DNA from: Cognatitamlana onchidii
Lineage (GTDB): Bacteria > Bacteroidota > Bacteroidia > Flavobacteriales > Flavobacteriaceae
DNA: 64,000 nt
NCBI RefSeq assembly: GCF_004804355.1
Contig: NZ_SRWZ01000001.1
Span: 1-64,000 of the forward strand
Direction of reading: 5' to 3'
In this document: piece by piece, positions 18,637 to 27,042 of the stretch
How the letters are laid out: the number at the start of each line of letters is the position of its first letter
How positions within the stretch are numbered: position 1 is the first letter of the stretch
Program-made: the position numbers and the translations under genes
The notes under the pieces: model-generated
Seen by the model: only the letters and a program-made list of their open reading frames with translations
The model's database searches: none
Told to the model about the DNA's origin: nothing

Positions 18637-19527
18637 TTAAAAATTCTTTAAGAAAATAAAACGAATGGCAGACCCCTCTGGTCTGTTAACACCATCATAC
18701 TCTAAATACCATCTTGTAATAAAAGCCCATTTGCTTTTTGTTCTATAATTAAACTCCATACCTACAGCACTAACTTGATAATTATTTAAGCCTGCAGGAA
18801 TGGTTCCTCCTTTCTGTTTTCCAATTTGCTTAGTGGTATATCCAATAACCCCCATATTAAAGGCTTCATCAAATGTTTTACCTATTCCATACTCTGCAAC
18901 ATACGATGGCGCTGGCGTAATATTAGTTCCCTTTTGTTTTCCGTTAAACTCAAAGGTATTCATTAAGCTTACATTCCAAGATTTTTTAGCGTCTAAATAA
19001 ACGGTTCCTCCTAAGCCTAGATTATGAGACCAAAACCCTTTTCCTTTATTGCTTTTGGAGTTCATATCATAACTCCCCGTAGGTGCCCAAAAGGCATATC
19101 GTGTATTTACTGCAAATTGCTTAAAATTCCATGTTAGCATTAAGGGTATCACCTTAATATCTCCCAAACCTATATTGTTGGGATCTAACTCGAGAGTTTC
19201 TGGATTAGGCGCTAAATTTGTAAAAGGTAGAATAACAGCTGCATTATAATTAGCATTAATTTTATCCAATTTAGTTCCCCAAATACCGCCACTAATATTG
19301 GCAATAACGTTAATGGGCTTAGCTAAAATAGAAATCTTCCCATCATTATCTTTCATTTCGGCAGCGTAGTAAATGTGGGTTACATTCACATAAGACCAAT
19401 CCGTGGGAAATCCATGAGCGGACCGTAATCCAAACAATCCTGGGCCGTAATGCCCCGTTACCACTTGCCCTTGTAGTTGAATGGCTGCAAAAATAAATAG
19501 GCTGGCAAAACATAGTTTAAGTTTCAT
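18637..19527 (-). CDS. MetA-type outer-membrane channel (phenol-degradation family)
   Basis: 296 residues, signal peptide MKLKLCFASLFIFAAIQLQG. The mature sequence has the pattern of the SphA/meta-pathway phenol-degradation outer-membrane family (HYGPGLFGLRSAHGFPTDWSY, GLGDIKVIPLMLTW, YAFWAPTGSYD, GFWSHNLGLGGTVYLD, YGIGKTFDE). Family members are thought to be channels for hydrophobic compounds; the substrate here is unknown. It follows a related barrel gene by 85 bp; the gap holds a hairpin (GTTTCTG 19552-19558/CAGAAAC 19577-19583). Confidence 0.75.
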   Translation of the reverse strand: MKLKLCFASLFIFAAIQLQGQVVTGHYGPGLFGLRSAHGFPTDWSYVNVTHIYYAAEMKDNDGKISILAKPINVIANISGGIWGTKLDKINANYNAAVILPFTNLAPNPETLELDPNNIGLGDIKVIPLMLTWNFKQFAVNTRYAFWAPTGSYDMNSKSNKGKGFWSHNLGLGGTVYLDAKKSWNVSLMNTFEFNGKQKGTNITPAPSYVAEYGIGKTFDEAFNMGVIGYTTKQIGKQKGGTIPAGLNNYQVSAVGMEFNYRTKSKWAFITRWYLEYDGVNRPEGSAIRFIFLKNF

Positions 19528-19612
19528 AATAAATATGGTATTTAAAACAATGTTTCTGCGCCGCCTTAGGCATACACAGAAACTTTTTTAATTATTTAGG
19601 TTGATTTACACA

Positions 19613-20371
19613 TTAAAAGAACACGGACAAACCGGCACTTACCGTATGGTTTTTATCTTCAAATTTACCGCTATAAAAAGCTGTTAATTGCATTTTTGGA
19701 TTTAATGAATATGCTGCAAAAGCTTCTTGTTCAAATCGATCATTACGCTCATCATTGAAATTATTCATTTTAAAAACAGGTGTAAGCTGTACGAAGAATT
19801 TTTCAGAGAATACGATGGGTGTAATAACTTGAAAAGAGAGTCCGTGAGTAGCCATATCTGCAGCTGGTATAGGATTATCATACACGGGCTTACTAGCATA
19901 TTGATACGAGGCAATTGGGAAGAACTGAATCCAATCTGCTGCCATAATACCAACCGTAACTCCTGGAGACACTATCCAACGCCCAGATCCCAAACCATTT
20001 TCAAAACTACCTGTTGGTGCAAACACATCAATTGAAGGTCCAAAGGCGCCAATAGTTTTATCATAATTTTTATATGGCAACCAAAAGTATCTAGCTCTTA
20101 AATCTCCTAGGCCAAATTTTTCAGTCCTATCATTATACAACAGCGGGGCTTCAAAAAGTACAAGGTGTTCTGCAGAAGGTGCCAATGTTAATTTACCCCT
20201 ATACCCCATAACATTTTGATTCTCTTGACTAGAATATTCCAAAGTATTATCAACAAAAGAATAGAAATTGGTTGGTTTTGATGCGTCAATGGAGTCTTCC
20301 TCTTGAGCAAATGTTACTAAAGACATTAATAATAACAATGGTAGAACGATTAAGTTTTTTAAATTTTTCAT
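19613..20371 (-). CDS. Outer-membrane barrel protein of MetA-like type
   Basis: 252 residues, signal peptide ending around VTFAQ (22). Barrel strands include LTLAPSAEHLVLFEAPLLYN, FGLGDLRARYFWLPY, IDVFAPTGSFENGLGSGRW and SYQYASKPVYDN, ending AGLSVFF. The GLGDLRAR and FAPTGSF motifs parallel its downstream neighbour (GLGDIKVI, WAPTGSY), so the two are probably related channels. A shared dyad (20396-20427) and a further block (20461-20497) lie just upstream. Confidence 0.72.
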   Translation of the reverse strand: MKNLKNLIVLPLLLLMSLVTFAQEEDSIDASKPTNFYSFVDNTLEYSSQENQNVMGYRGKLTLAPSAEHLVLFEAPLLYNDRTEKFGLGDLRARYFWLPYKNYDKTIGAFGPSIDVFAPTGSFENGLGSGRWIVSPGVTVGIMAADWIQFFPIASYQYASKPVYDNPIPAADMATHGLSFQVITPIVFSEKFFVQLTPVFKMNNFNDERNDRFEQEAFAAYSLNPKMQLTAFYSGKFEDKNHTVSAGLSVFF

Positions 20372-20395
20372 TACTTTATATTTTATATTTCACTT

Positions 20396-20427
20396 ATAAC
20401 AGGGTGGTTACCTTTAAAAACCCCTAA
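20396..20427 (-). promoter_or_regulatory. Dyad site A of the amidohydrolase/OMP island
   Basis: The plus strand reads ATAACAGGG (20396-20404), then AAACCCCTAA (20418-20427). AGGG to CCCTAA is 21 bp, the same offset as at 22468/22489 and 26528/26549. Its edge is 25 nt upstream of the ATG at 20371. Confidence 0.6.
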
Positions 20428-20460
20428 AAGAAATTATAAATTTTTTATTTCAGATATTAG

Positions 20461-20497
20461 TTTATGACTGAATCAGAACCAACCTACTGATTTTCAA
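20461..20497 (-). promoter_or_regulatory. Shared upstream block A
   Basis: The plus strand has TTTATGACTG, then ACCAAC (20478-20483), seven bases, then TTTTCAA (20491-20497). The same ordered words occur at 26570-26608 upstream of another gene of the island. Confidence 0.5.
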
Positions 20498-20525
20498 AAA
20501 CTAAACCAGGTCTTAGCTTATTATT

Positions 20526-20570
20526 AAAACAAAAAGAATTGCATAGATGTTATGCAATTCTTTTTGTTTT
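20526..20570 (-). terminator. Terminator of the 20.6-22.4 kb amidohydrolase
   Basis: The perfect 20-bp stem 20526-20545/20551-20570 has a 5-nt loop; the outer part is A-rich on one side and T-rich on the other, so it can act on both strands. It lies 14 bp past the amidohydrolase stop. Confidence 0.88.
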
Positions 20571-20583
20571 CTGTCTCCATTAT

Positions 20584-22434
20584 TTAGTGCATATGTGCTT
20601 CATGGATGCCGTGACCACAACCTTTTAATTCGGCAGGCATGGCAGGAAATTGCATATCCTTAATTGCTTCATTTAAAGCTGTTCTATTATCGGCTGTGTA
20701 CGTGTATTGCCCATCCATAATAGTAGCTTCAATTTTAATGTCCTTGAGTGATTGCTTATCTACTTCAAAGGGATTCTCTGCTAAGATGACTAAATCGGCA
20801 TACTTTCCTTCTTCAATAGAACCTATTTTATCATCCATTTGTAATTGCCACGCGGCATCAATAGTAATGGCTTTAATGGCCTCTTTAAGCGTCATTGGTG
20901 TTCTGTTTTCAGGAAATGCGGTAGCATCAGGGTTTGAAGCATCTTTTAAAGTTACTGCACATTGAGCAACAAACAACGGTCCTTGCATAATAGAAGGTGT
21001 ACTAGGTACATCGGCAGAAATACTGACTCTAACACCGTTTCTAGCGAAATGTGGGTAACGCCCAAGCTGACTATTTACTTGCTCTAAACCTCTTATTCTG
21101 ATATTATCTTTATCACCATTTCCGAAGGTATTGGTAAAGTTAGGTGTAGAGTTAACAGGTATTTTATTATCAATAATACGTTGCTGATCTTCAGGGTTCA
21201 CGTAAATGGCATGATGTAAGGCACTACGGTTGTTTGGGTCTATTTTACGTGCTGCTAAAATAGCTTCTACAGCAGCATGAGATGAACGATCACCATCGGT
21301 ATGAACCATAACATCTAAACCAACTTCCGCAGCTTTAGTAATAATAGCCATAGTCTCTTCTGGTTGCACATTAAATGATCCATTTTGGTCAGTTCCTTGA
21401 TAATTTTCAAAATGCGGTGCAGTACCAGCAACGGTATTGCCTTCAGGGTGGATTTTTAAACTGGTTACCATTAATTTATCAGACTTATATCGGTCTTTCA
21501 TTTTAGCCCCAAAATCTACAAACTTTTGAGGGTCTCCAACCGCAGTTTTATACATTGGAAGTGCCACTGTACGCATTTTTAAAGTACCTTTATCTTCCCA
21601 TTCTTTTAAAATATCCATGGCCACAACAAAGTCTTTTTCCATACCTCCATGCACATCTTTTATGTTTGGCGTAACAATTCCTGGGTTTAAAAATGTTGTT
21701 GTTCCATTGGCAGCAGCAATACCATAAAGTAATTCTGCACTTTCACGAATCATATTTTCAGGATCCCAAGCAATCTGTCCATAAGCCTCAAACCATTGAA
21801 TTTCAATAGCAATTCCTGTAGGGTTTCCTTCGGCATCACGTTTCCAAAAAGTCACACCTGGAACGGTATCTGGAGTATCTTTAGTAATGTTTGCAGCCGT
21901 TAAAGCAGCTGTATTTAACCATGCATCGTGAATGGTATTATCTAAAATAAATGCAGGACGATTTGGTACGGATGCATCTAAATCTTTGGCCGTGGGATAA
22001 CCACCTAACATATTGGTGTCCCAACCGATACCTTGAATTACTTTTTTATCTGGATTTTCATCCGCATATTTTTTTATCATGGCTAAAGCCTCTGCTCTAT
22101 CCTTTGCGTCATAAATTTGAACGCCTAAAGACACCCAAGAAGATGCTATTAAGTGATCGTGTGCACTCACAAAACCAGGCATCATGGTTTTACCTTTTAA
22201 GTCGGTGGTTTTTGTGCTTTCTCCAATATACGCCTTAGCGTCTTCTGAAGATCCTACAAAAACAATTTTGTTGTCTTTTACAGCTACGGCTTCTGCCCAT
22301 TCTTGAGCATCGTTTAAGGTATATACTTTACCGTTGGTAAACACCATATCGGCTGGCCCTTTTTTTGTTTCAGTTTTGCAACTTGTTAAGATTATTGCAA
22401 ACATCATTACGAATAATACAACTACTTTTTTCAT
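20584..22434 (-). CDS. Secreted YtcJ-like amidohydrolase lipoprotein (1)
   Basis: 616 residues from ATG 22434. Lipoprotein signal MKKVVVLFVMMFAIILTSCK. Metal-dependent hydrolase superfamily (amidohydrolase 3/YtcJ type): N-terminal composite domain, HDH metal pair in GFVSAHDHL, HTDGDRSSHAA (metal histidines), ISADVPSTPS (catalytic aspartate region) and C-terminal GSIEEGKYADLVIL. Extracytoplasmic anchoring is unusual for the superfamily but common in this phylum. The C-terminus is cysteine/histidine-rich (GCGHGIHEAHMH), absent from its paralogue at 22.6 kb. Substrate unknown. The longer start at 22464 has no signal-like benefit and is rejected. Confidence 0.88.
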   Translation of the reverse strand: MKKVVVLFVMMFAIILTSCKTETKKGPADMVFTNGKVYTLNDAQEWAEAVAVKDNKIVFVGSSEDAKAYIGESTKTTDLKGKTMMPGFVSAHDHLIASSWVSLGVQIYDAKDRAEALAMIKKYADENPDKKVIQGIGWDTNMLGGYPTAKDLDASVPNRPAFILDNTIHDAWLNTAALTAANITKDTPDTVPGVTFWKRDAEGNPTGIAIEIQWFEAYGQIAWDPENMIRESAELLYGIAAANGTTTFLNPGIVTPNIKDVHGGMEKDFVVAMDILKEWEDKGTLKMRTVALPMYKTAVGDPQKFVDFGAKMKDRYKSDKLMVTSLKIHPEGNTVAGTAPHFENYQGTDQNGSFNVQPEETMAIITKAAEVGLDVMVHTDGDRSSHAAVEAILAARKIDPNNRSALHHAIYVNPEDQQRIIDNKIPVNSTPNFTNTFGNGDKDNIRIRGLEQVNSQLGRYPHFARNGVRVSISADVPSTPSIMQGPLFVAQCAVTLKDASNPDATAFPENRTPMTLKEAIKAITIDAAWQLQMDDKIGSIEEGKYADLVILAENPFEVDKQSLKDIKIEATIMDGQYTYTADNRTALNEAIKDMQFPAMPAELKGCGHGIHEAHMH

Positions 22435-22462
22435 TTCTATTATGTTTTTTACGGTTCTATAC

Positions 22463-22494
22463 ATAACAGGGCTGTTTTATCTTTTAAACCCTAA
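22463..22494 (-). promoter_or_regulatory. Dyad site B of the amidohydrolase/OMP island
   Basis: The plus strand reads ATAACAGGG (22463-22471) and AAACCCTAA (22486-22494), with AGGG to CCCTAA 21 bp apart as at sites A and C. It is 29 nt upstream of ATG 22434. Confidence 0.6.
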
Positions 22495-22567
22495 TTATTT
22501 TTTAAATTTATTTTAAGCTATTTATTTTCTCTATAGTAGCTATTATTAAATTTTTTATCATTAATGA

Positions 22568-24283
22568 CTATTGCATTTGATAAGTATACTTTCCATTCAT
22601 CATGGTAGCAACAACTTTTGTTTTTGAAATGTCATACACATCAATATCAAATAGGTTATTTTCTAAAATGACTAAATCTGCTTTCTTACCTACCTCTAAT
22701 GAACCTACTTCCTTATCCATTCCAATGGCTTTTGCTGCATTAATAGTTTGCATTTTTAAGGCCAATTCTAAAGGAATTCTTGCTGCTTCTCCGCCTAATG
22801 GTGGTTCGTTTTCACGACCTGGTAATTGCCTGGTTATACCAGATTGTATGGCTACTAAAGGCCTGTATTCGGACACATAACCAGATGCTGGCCAATCTGA
22901 ACCAAAGGCCACAAGGCCTCCAGATTTATCAATCTCATTAACAGGAAAATAGTTACTCACTCTTTCTGCTCCTAATCTTTTGGTTGCAATAGTTTTATTT
23001 AAAGGGTCATAACTCATCCACGCTCCTGTAGTTTCATAGGCAATACCCAATTCTCCAAATCTTGCATAATCATCTTCATGGATTAAAACACCATGATTTA
23101 TGGTATGATGTCTATCCCAAGATTTATTTTCTTTTATGGCCAGTTCATAAGCATCTAGCATTTTACGTACAGCCAAATCTCCAAAGCAATGACATGATAT
23201 GTCAAAACCAAGCGCATCGGCTCTTTTTACAACATCATTAATAACCTCATAGGGTATTATTGGTTCTGGTACTAAATTTGGTTTATCTGAGTACGGTTCA
23301 ACATAAAGCCCATTGTGTTTATCATCACCTCCATCCATATTTACTTTTAAACGATTGGCTTTAATTAATTCTGTATTGTATTTAGAATTAAGTTCCTGAA
23401 GTAAAGGAATAGGGTCAATATCTTTATCATTCCAGTAATACACGCCTTGTACCCGTGTTAATAAATTACCTTCTTTTTCTAGCTCCGTCAACACCTCAAA
23501 CCCGGGAAGCGGTCCCATACCTAAATCTTGAATACTGGTTAATCCTGCAGCTGCAAATCTTTGAAATACTGATGTTGTATTTTTTTTAAGACCTTCTACA
23601 CTTAAAATGTCATCAAGCTTTAATAACACTTCCAAATAGGCAGGTACTTCTATAATCCATCCTGTTGGGTTTCCTTGTGAGTCTCTTAGGAAAAATGAAA
23701 AACCTGGAGCTGGTTCTGGAGTATCTTTGTCAATACCGGCCATTTCTAGAGCTTTGGAATTTGCCCAACCACCATGACCATCAATTGTAATAAGTATAAT
23801 TGGTTTTTCTGACTCTATATCATCTAACATGGCCGCCGTTGGCCAATTTTCATTCCAAATATTAAATCTTACGCCATATCCTCTTATCACTTCAAGTTCA
23901 GGATTATCAGCAATATACTTCTTAAGTCTTATAAATAACTCCTCCTTATCATCGGTTTGAAGGTCTATGCCTGAAGCAATCATGCCTCCTCCAACAGAGT
24001 GAATATGTGCATCCACAAAACCTGGAAGTACCATTTTTCCTTTTAAGTCTGTGACCTTTGTATTTTCTCCTGTATAGGCTTTGGCATCTTCTGAAGAACC
24101 GACAAAAACAATTTTATTCTCTTTAACGGCCACTGCCTCAGCCCAAGGTTGTGCTTCGTTTATAGTGTAAATTTTTCCATTGGTAAAAACGGTATCAGCT
24201 GCCTCTTTTTTAGGTTCAGATTTACAGCTAAATATTGCTATAGTTAATAATAGTAATACGGCATAGGTATTTGCTTTTTTCAT
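22568..24283 (-). CDS. Secreted YtcJ-like amidohydrolase lipoprotein (2)
   Basis: 571 residues. Lipoprotein signal with lipobox IFSC (Cys 20). Paralogous to the next gene: nearly the same N-terminal text (VFTNGKIYTINEAQPWAEAV, NKIVFVGSSEDAKAYTGE). Metal site HIH in GFVDAHIHSVGG, then ISCHCFGDLAVRKM, HHTINHGVLIHEDD, and FGSDWPASGY. The SDWP aspartate region and C-terminal VGSLEVGKKADLVIL are family-typical. Substrate not predictable. It lies 44 bp after the porin gene, so the two may be cotranscribed. Confidence 0.88.
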   Translation of the reverse strand: MKKANTYAVLLLLTIAIFSCKSEPKKEAADTVFTNGKIYTINEAQPWAEAVAVKENKIVFVGSSEDAKAYTGENTKVTDLKGKMVLPGFVDAHIHSVGGGMIASGIDLQTDDKEELFIRLKKYIADNPELEVIRGYGVRFNIWNENWPTAAMLDDIESEKPIILITIDGHGGWANSKALEMAGIDKDTPEPAPGFSFFLRDSQGNPTGWIIEVPAYLEVLLKLDDILSVEGLKKNTTSVFQRFAAAGLTSIQDLGMGPLPGFEVLTELEKEGNLLTRVQGVYYWNDKDIDPIPLLQELNSKYNTELIKANRLKVNMDGGDDKHNGLYVEPYSDKPNLVPEPIIPYEVINDVVKRADALGFDISCHCFGDLAVRKMLDAYELAIKENKSWDRHHTINHGVLIHEDDYARFGELGIAYETTGAWMSYDPLNKTIATKRLGAERVSNYFPVNEIDKSGGLVAFGSDWPASGYVSEYRPLVAIQSGITRQLPGRENEPPLGGEAARIPLELALKMQTINAAKAIGMDKEVGSLEVGKKADLVILENNLFDIDVYDISKTKVVATMMNGKYTYQMQ

Positions 24284-24327
24284 TTGTTTTTGGATTTAAA
24301 ATACGCTTGTTACATTTTATTCTCGAT

Positions 24328-25518
24328 TTAATACGTTATCCATAATCTTAAACCAGGAATTACTGCTATGTTTTCGGACATGGTATAGTACCCTTGTAAA
24401 CTTCCCGCAAAAGTTATCCAATCTTGCAAAAAGACTTCATAAAACGTATCAATGCCATATTCATACTTTCCACCTAGTTCATTCACTACAAATGCGGCTC
24501 CGGTTTGGTCACCTATACGACTAAACGGATTGTTTAAAATAAAACCTGCAGTATAAGCGCCATTGTATTTTAAAATTCTACCATGACCATTGGATAACTT
24601 TAAGGTTAAAATTAAATTGTCTGACACACCTTGATTTCCTACATACATCCAACCACTACCAGAAGCTTTATCTGCACTTTGTGGATTGGTATACACGTTA
24701 AACAAATGATAACTATAATAGTTGTTTTTTGAAGGAATGGCCCAACGCAAAAACCCTTGCCAGTTATATGTGGTTTTTCCAAAAAAATTACCCACATCTA
24801 AAATATCATTTCTTGGATTATCATCTAACACTTGTCCTCCAACTGAAAAATACTCTGAAAAATTTACCTCGGCGTACACACCAAAAGCTGCGTCCATATC
24901 GGGAACTGGATCAGAAGACGCCGTTTTACTAAACAGGGTTAACTTATCCCACGCACTATACTTAGTAAATGACATATAAAACGTAGGTTCTAATTTACCT
25001 ACGGTAATATCTAAAAGCCCATCAAAAAAGAAGTTTTCTATATGCAAATACTCGAGCGATAATCCCGAACTTGTCTCGTCGTTAGCGTTGGGCACCGTAA
25101 ACATATCTAGTTGTTTGGCAAAGGTTTTAGGATCACTCCCCGCAACCAGATTGGTATGCTCTACCCAAGCATGCCCTTTCATTTTATAATTTTTAGTTTC
25201 TACCAATTTACCTTGATACAAAGCCCCTAAATCATAATGCCAAGTATTTGCAGACATGTTACCTGAATAGCCTCCCTGAGCTATGGAGCCTAAATACCCC
25301 ATAAACGCATGTTTTTTTTGGGTATACATCCAATGTTCAAAATTGGTTTTGCCTTTGGGTTTGTACTCTAATTTTTCAGATTGAATGGCCTCTAAGACAT
25401 GTGGTTTTAAATGCGTATCTAATGAATCTAATGGTTCTTGCGCATTTATATTTCCCGATAAGAAAATATAAAAAATGAATAGCATGGTAAATTCAATGGT
25501 TCTTTTTTTCTTCTCCAT
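24328..25518 (-). CDS. OprB-like carbohydrate/small-molecule porin
   Basis: 396 residues, signal peptide cleaved near NINAQ (27). The mature barrel resembles the OprB family: HAFMGYLGSIAQGGYSG, DITVGKLEPTFYMSF, AAFGVYAEVNFSEYFSVGG, LRWAIPSKNNYYSYH, and a C-terminal strand ending LRLWITY. It would admit solutes through the outer membrane for the two secreted amidohydrolases downstream. The upstream gap holds a terminator for the gene before, but no dyad of the A/B/C type. Confidence 0.72.
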   Translation of the reverse strand: MEKKKRTIEFTMLFIFYIFLSGNINAQEPLDSLDTHLKPHVLEAIQSEKLEYKPKGKTNFEHWMYTQKKHAFMGYLGSIAQGGYSGNMSANTWHYDLGALYQGKLVETKNYKMKGHAWVEHTNLVAGSDPKTFAKQLDMFTVPNANDETSSGLSLEYLHIENFFFDGLLDITVGKLEPTFYMSFTKYSAWDKLTLFSKTASSDPVPDMDAAFGVYAEVNFSEYFSVGGQVLDDNPRNDILDVGNFFGKTTYNWQGFLRWAIPSKNNYYSYHLFNVYTNPQSADKASGSGWMYVGNQGVSDNLILTLKLSNGHGRILKYNGAYTAGFILNNPFSRIGDQTGAAFVVNELGGKYEYGIDTFYEVFLQDWITFAGSLQGYYTMSENIAVIPGLRLWITY

Positions 25519-25575
25519 GGTCTAGTTTTGAAAGGTTATTACATATGTATTGCTTGTAAAGACCTTAACAAAAAC

Positions 25576-25629
25576 TGTTGGCAAGCTCATTGAAATTACA
25601 TATTACGTAATTCAAATAAGTTGCCAACA
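25576..25629 (-). terminator. Long hairpin after the 25.7 kb gene
   Basis: Outer arms TGTTGGCAA (25576-25584)/TTGCCAACA (25621-25629) enclose an inner arm pair (TTGAAATTAC/GTAATTCAA, one bulge). On the minus strand a CAGTTTTTG follows. Probably a terminator of the preceding gene; it could also be an operator for the porin gene. Confidence 0.55.
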
Positions 25630-25657
25630 CTTAATTTTTTTCTCTAAGTTATAAAAT

Positions 25658-26491
25658 CTATCTTAATTTTTCAACTTCCTGCAACAAGGTAGTCGTCTCT
25701 TGCTCTACTTGATTGATATCTTTCATCTCTGGATCAAGAAGCACCAACTGCTCAAAAACATGTTTTGATTCTGCCGTTGAACCTTGATCTTTTAAAACCA
25801 TAGCTTTTAGCCACATAGCCGAAACTCTATGGTTGGCATCTTTTGATAAACTTGCCACATTAACATATGCTAGCGCTTTTTCGTGATTATTGTCAAGAAG
25901 CTCTTTTAGGGCATTCACATTATCATCGCCATAAGTGTTGCGCAAACTTAATTCTTCCGATTCGCTTGCGTTTTCCTCAGCAGTTGTACGCTTATCAAGT
26001 TCATTTAGCATAGCTGTTTGCGTATCCATTGTTCTATCTTGATTAATATCTCTGGCAATGCGTCCAGCCCCATTTACTGCAATACCTGCTGCTGTTAACT
26101 GTCTGTCTCCTGATAAAACCCCTATAATAGACATAACACCACCAATACCACTAGCCACATCTGCCCCATCTCTATTTCGTTTTAATTTTTCTAATCTCGC
26201 CGAATACGCATTCATATCTCCTGTAAACTCTACTTCAATATGGGAAGCCCGTCTTTGCGTTTTTCGAAAAATCTTTTCATATGTCTCATAATCTGAAGTA
26301 CTAATGGCATTAATCTCTGTAAAGCTTATTATGCTACCATTGTTATTTTGAATACCTTTATTTAACAGTGTTTTATAAGAATAAGCTACTTGCTCTGTGG
26401 TGCCATCTTTTTTATTAATAATAATGTTATGTGCACTTACTGTGCATAAAAAGAAAAAGCTCATTAAAAATGTTATTAGTCTTGTTTTCAT
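25658..26491 (-). CDS. Secreted protein of unknown function
   Basis: 277 residues with a signal peptide (cleavage near VSA, about 20). N-terminal segment NIIINKKDGTTEQVAYSYKT resembles small beta-rich leaders; then a charged helical stretch, a glycine-rich hydrophobic region (DVASGIGGVMSIIGVLSGDR, about 115-135), and a C-terminal half with TPR-like helices (AMWLKAMVLKDQGSTAESKH). No enzyme motif seen. It carries dyad site C (26523-26554) and block C (26570-26608) upstream, so it is probably the first gene of the regulon. Confidence 0.75.
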   Translation of the reverse strand: MKTRLITFLMSFFFLCTVSAHNIIINKKDGTTEQVAYSYKTLLNKGIQNNNGSIISFTEINAISTSDYETYEKIFRKTQRRASHIEVEFTGDMNAYSARLEKLKRNRDGADVASGIGGVMSIIGVLSGDRQLTAAGIAVNGAGRIARDINQDRTMDTQTAMLNELDKRTTAEENASESEELSLRNTYGDDNVNALKELLDNNHEKALAYVNVASLSKDANHRVSAMWLKAMVLKDQGSTAESKHVFEQLVLLDPEMKDINQVEQETTTLLQEVEKLR

Positions 26492-26522
26492 GGTTTTTGT
26501 TTTAAAAATTATACTTCTATCC

Positions 26523-26554
26523 TTAATAGGGCAAACTCATGCATAAACCCCTAA
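26523..26554 (-). promoter_or_regulatory. Dyad site C of the amidohydrolase/OMP island
   Basis: The plus strand reads TTAATAGGG (26523-26531) and AAACCCCTAA (26545-26554), with AGGG at 26528 and CCCTAA at 26549 (21 bp, as at A and B). It is 31 nt upstream of ATG 26491. Confidence 0.6.
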
Positions 26555-26569
26555 TTGGTCATCAACTTT

Positions 26570-26608
26570 TTTATGACTGTGTCTAACGACCAACTTCTAA
26601 GTTTTCAA
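26570..26608 (-). promoter_or_regulatory. Shared upstream block C
   Basis: The plus strand has TTTATGACTG (26570-26579), ACCAAC (26589-26594), seven bases, then TTTTCAA (26602-26608). It matches block A at 20461-20497. Confidence 0.5.
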
Positions 26609-26698
26609 TTTAGTAGCTTTGTAAAACAAGACATCTATTAAAAATTAAAGAATACGCTATGTTACATATAAAACTTCTGTATATTTACGCGCTGAAAA

Positions 26699-26784
26699 GC
26701 GCACGTGGCGGAATTGGTAGACGCGCTGGCTTGAGGGGCCAGTATCCGTTTTAGGATGTGGAAGTTCGAATCTTCTCGTGCGCA
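26699..26784 (+). tRNA. tRNA-Leu (anticodon GAG)
   Basis: 86 nt. The acceptor GCGCACG/CGTGCGC is perfect. D arm GCGG..GCGC region, anticodon stem CTGGC/GCCAG with loop TTGAGGG, long variable arm ATCC/GGAT, T arm GAAGTTCGAATCTTC, and discriminator A. CCA is not encoded. No terminator or consensus promoter is evident. Confidence 0.95.
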
Positions 26785-26991
26785 CTTGTAATCTTCACAT
26801 AAGGAATCCCTTTGTATACTAATTGCCATAAGCTGCTGTTCAAGGTTTTGCAGTTTAAATGTCATTATGAAAGCAGTTATTGAATAAACATTATAGCTAG
26901 ATATTGAATGGCCTAATTTGTCAGATATTGAACATTGGGCGTCAAAATCTTATATTTTAAAGGCAAAAATTTCATAATTTGTTAAATATTG

Positions 26992-27021
26992 TTGTCCTTT
27001 TAATAATTATCCTTACTTTTG
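26992..27021 (+). promoter_or_regulatory. merR promoter with operator half-site
   Basis: TTG (26992-26994), 19 bp, TACTTTTG (27014-27021): a full-consensus promoter 22 nt before ATG 27043. TTGTTTAA (27019-27026) overlaps the -7 box and equals one arm of the crt operator, suggesting autoregulation. Confidence 0.6.
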
Positions 27022-27042
27022 TTTAAGAAAAGGAAGAATTAA

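Noticed and set aside
26662-26865. 67-codon minus-strand frame across tRNA-Leu
   Set aside because: It is antisense to the tRNA and has no family features.
26899-26932. Direct repeat AGATATTGAA twice, 24 bp apart, upstream of merR
   Set aside because: Only ten bases of AT-rich sequence, too far from the promoter to interpret; could be chance.
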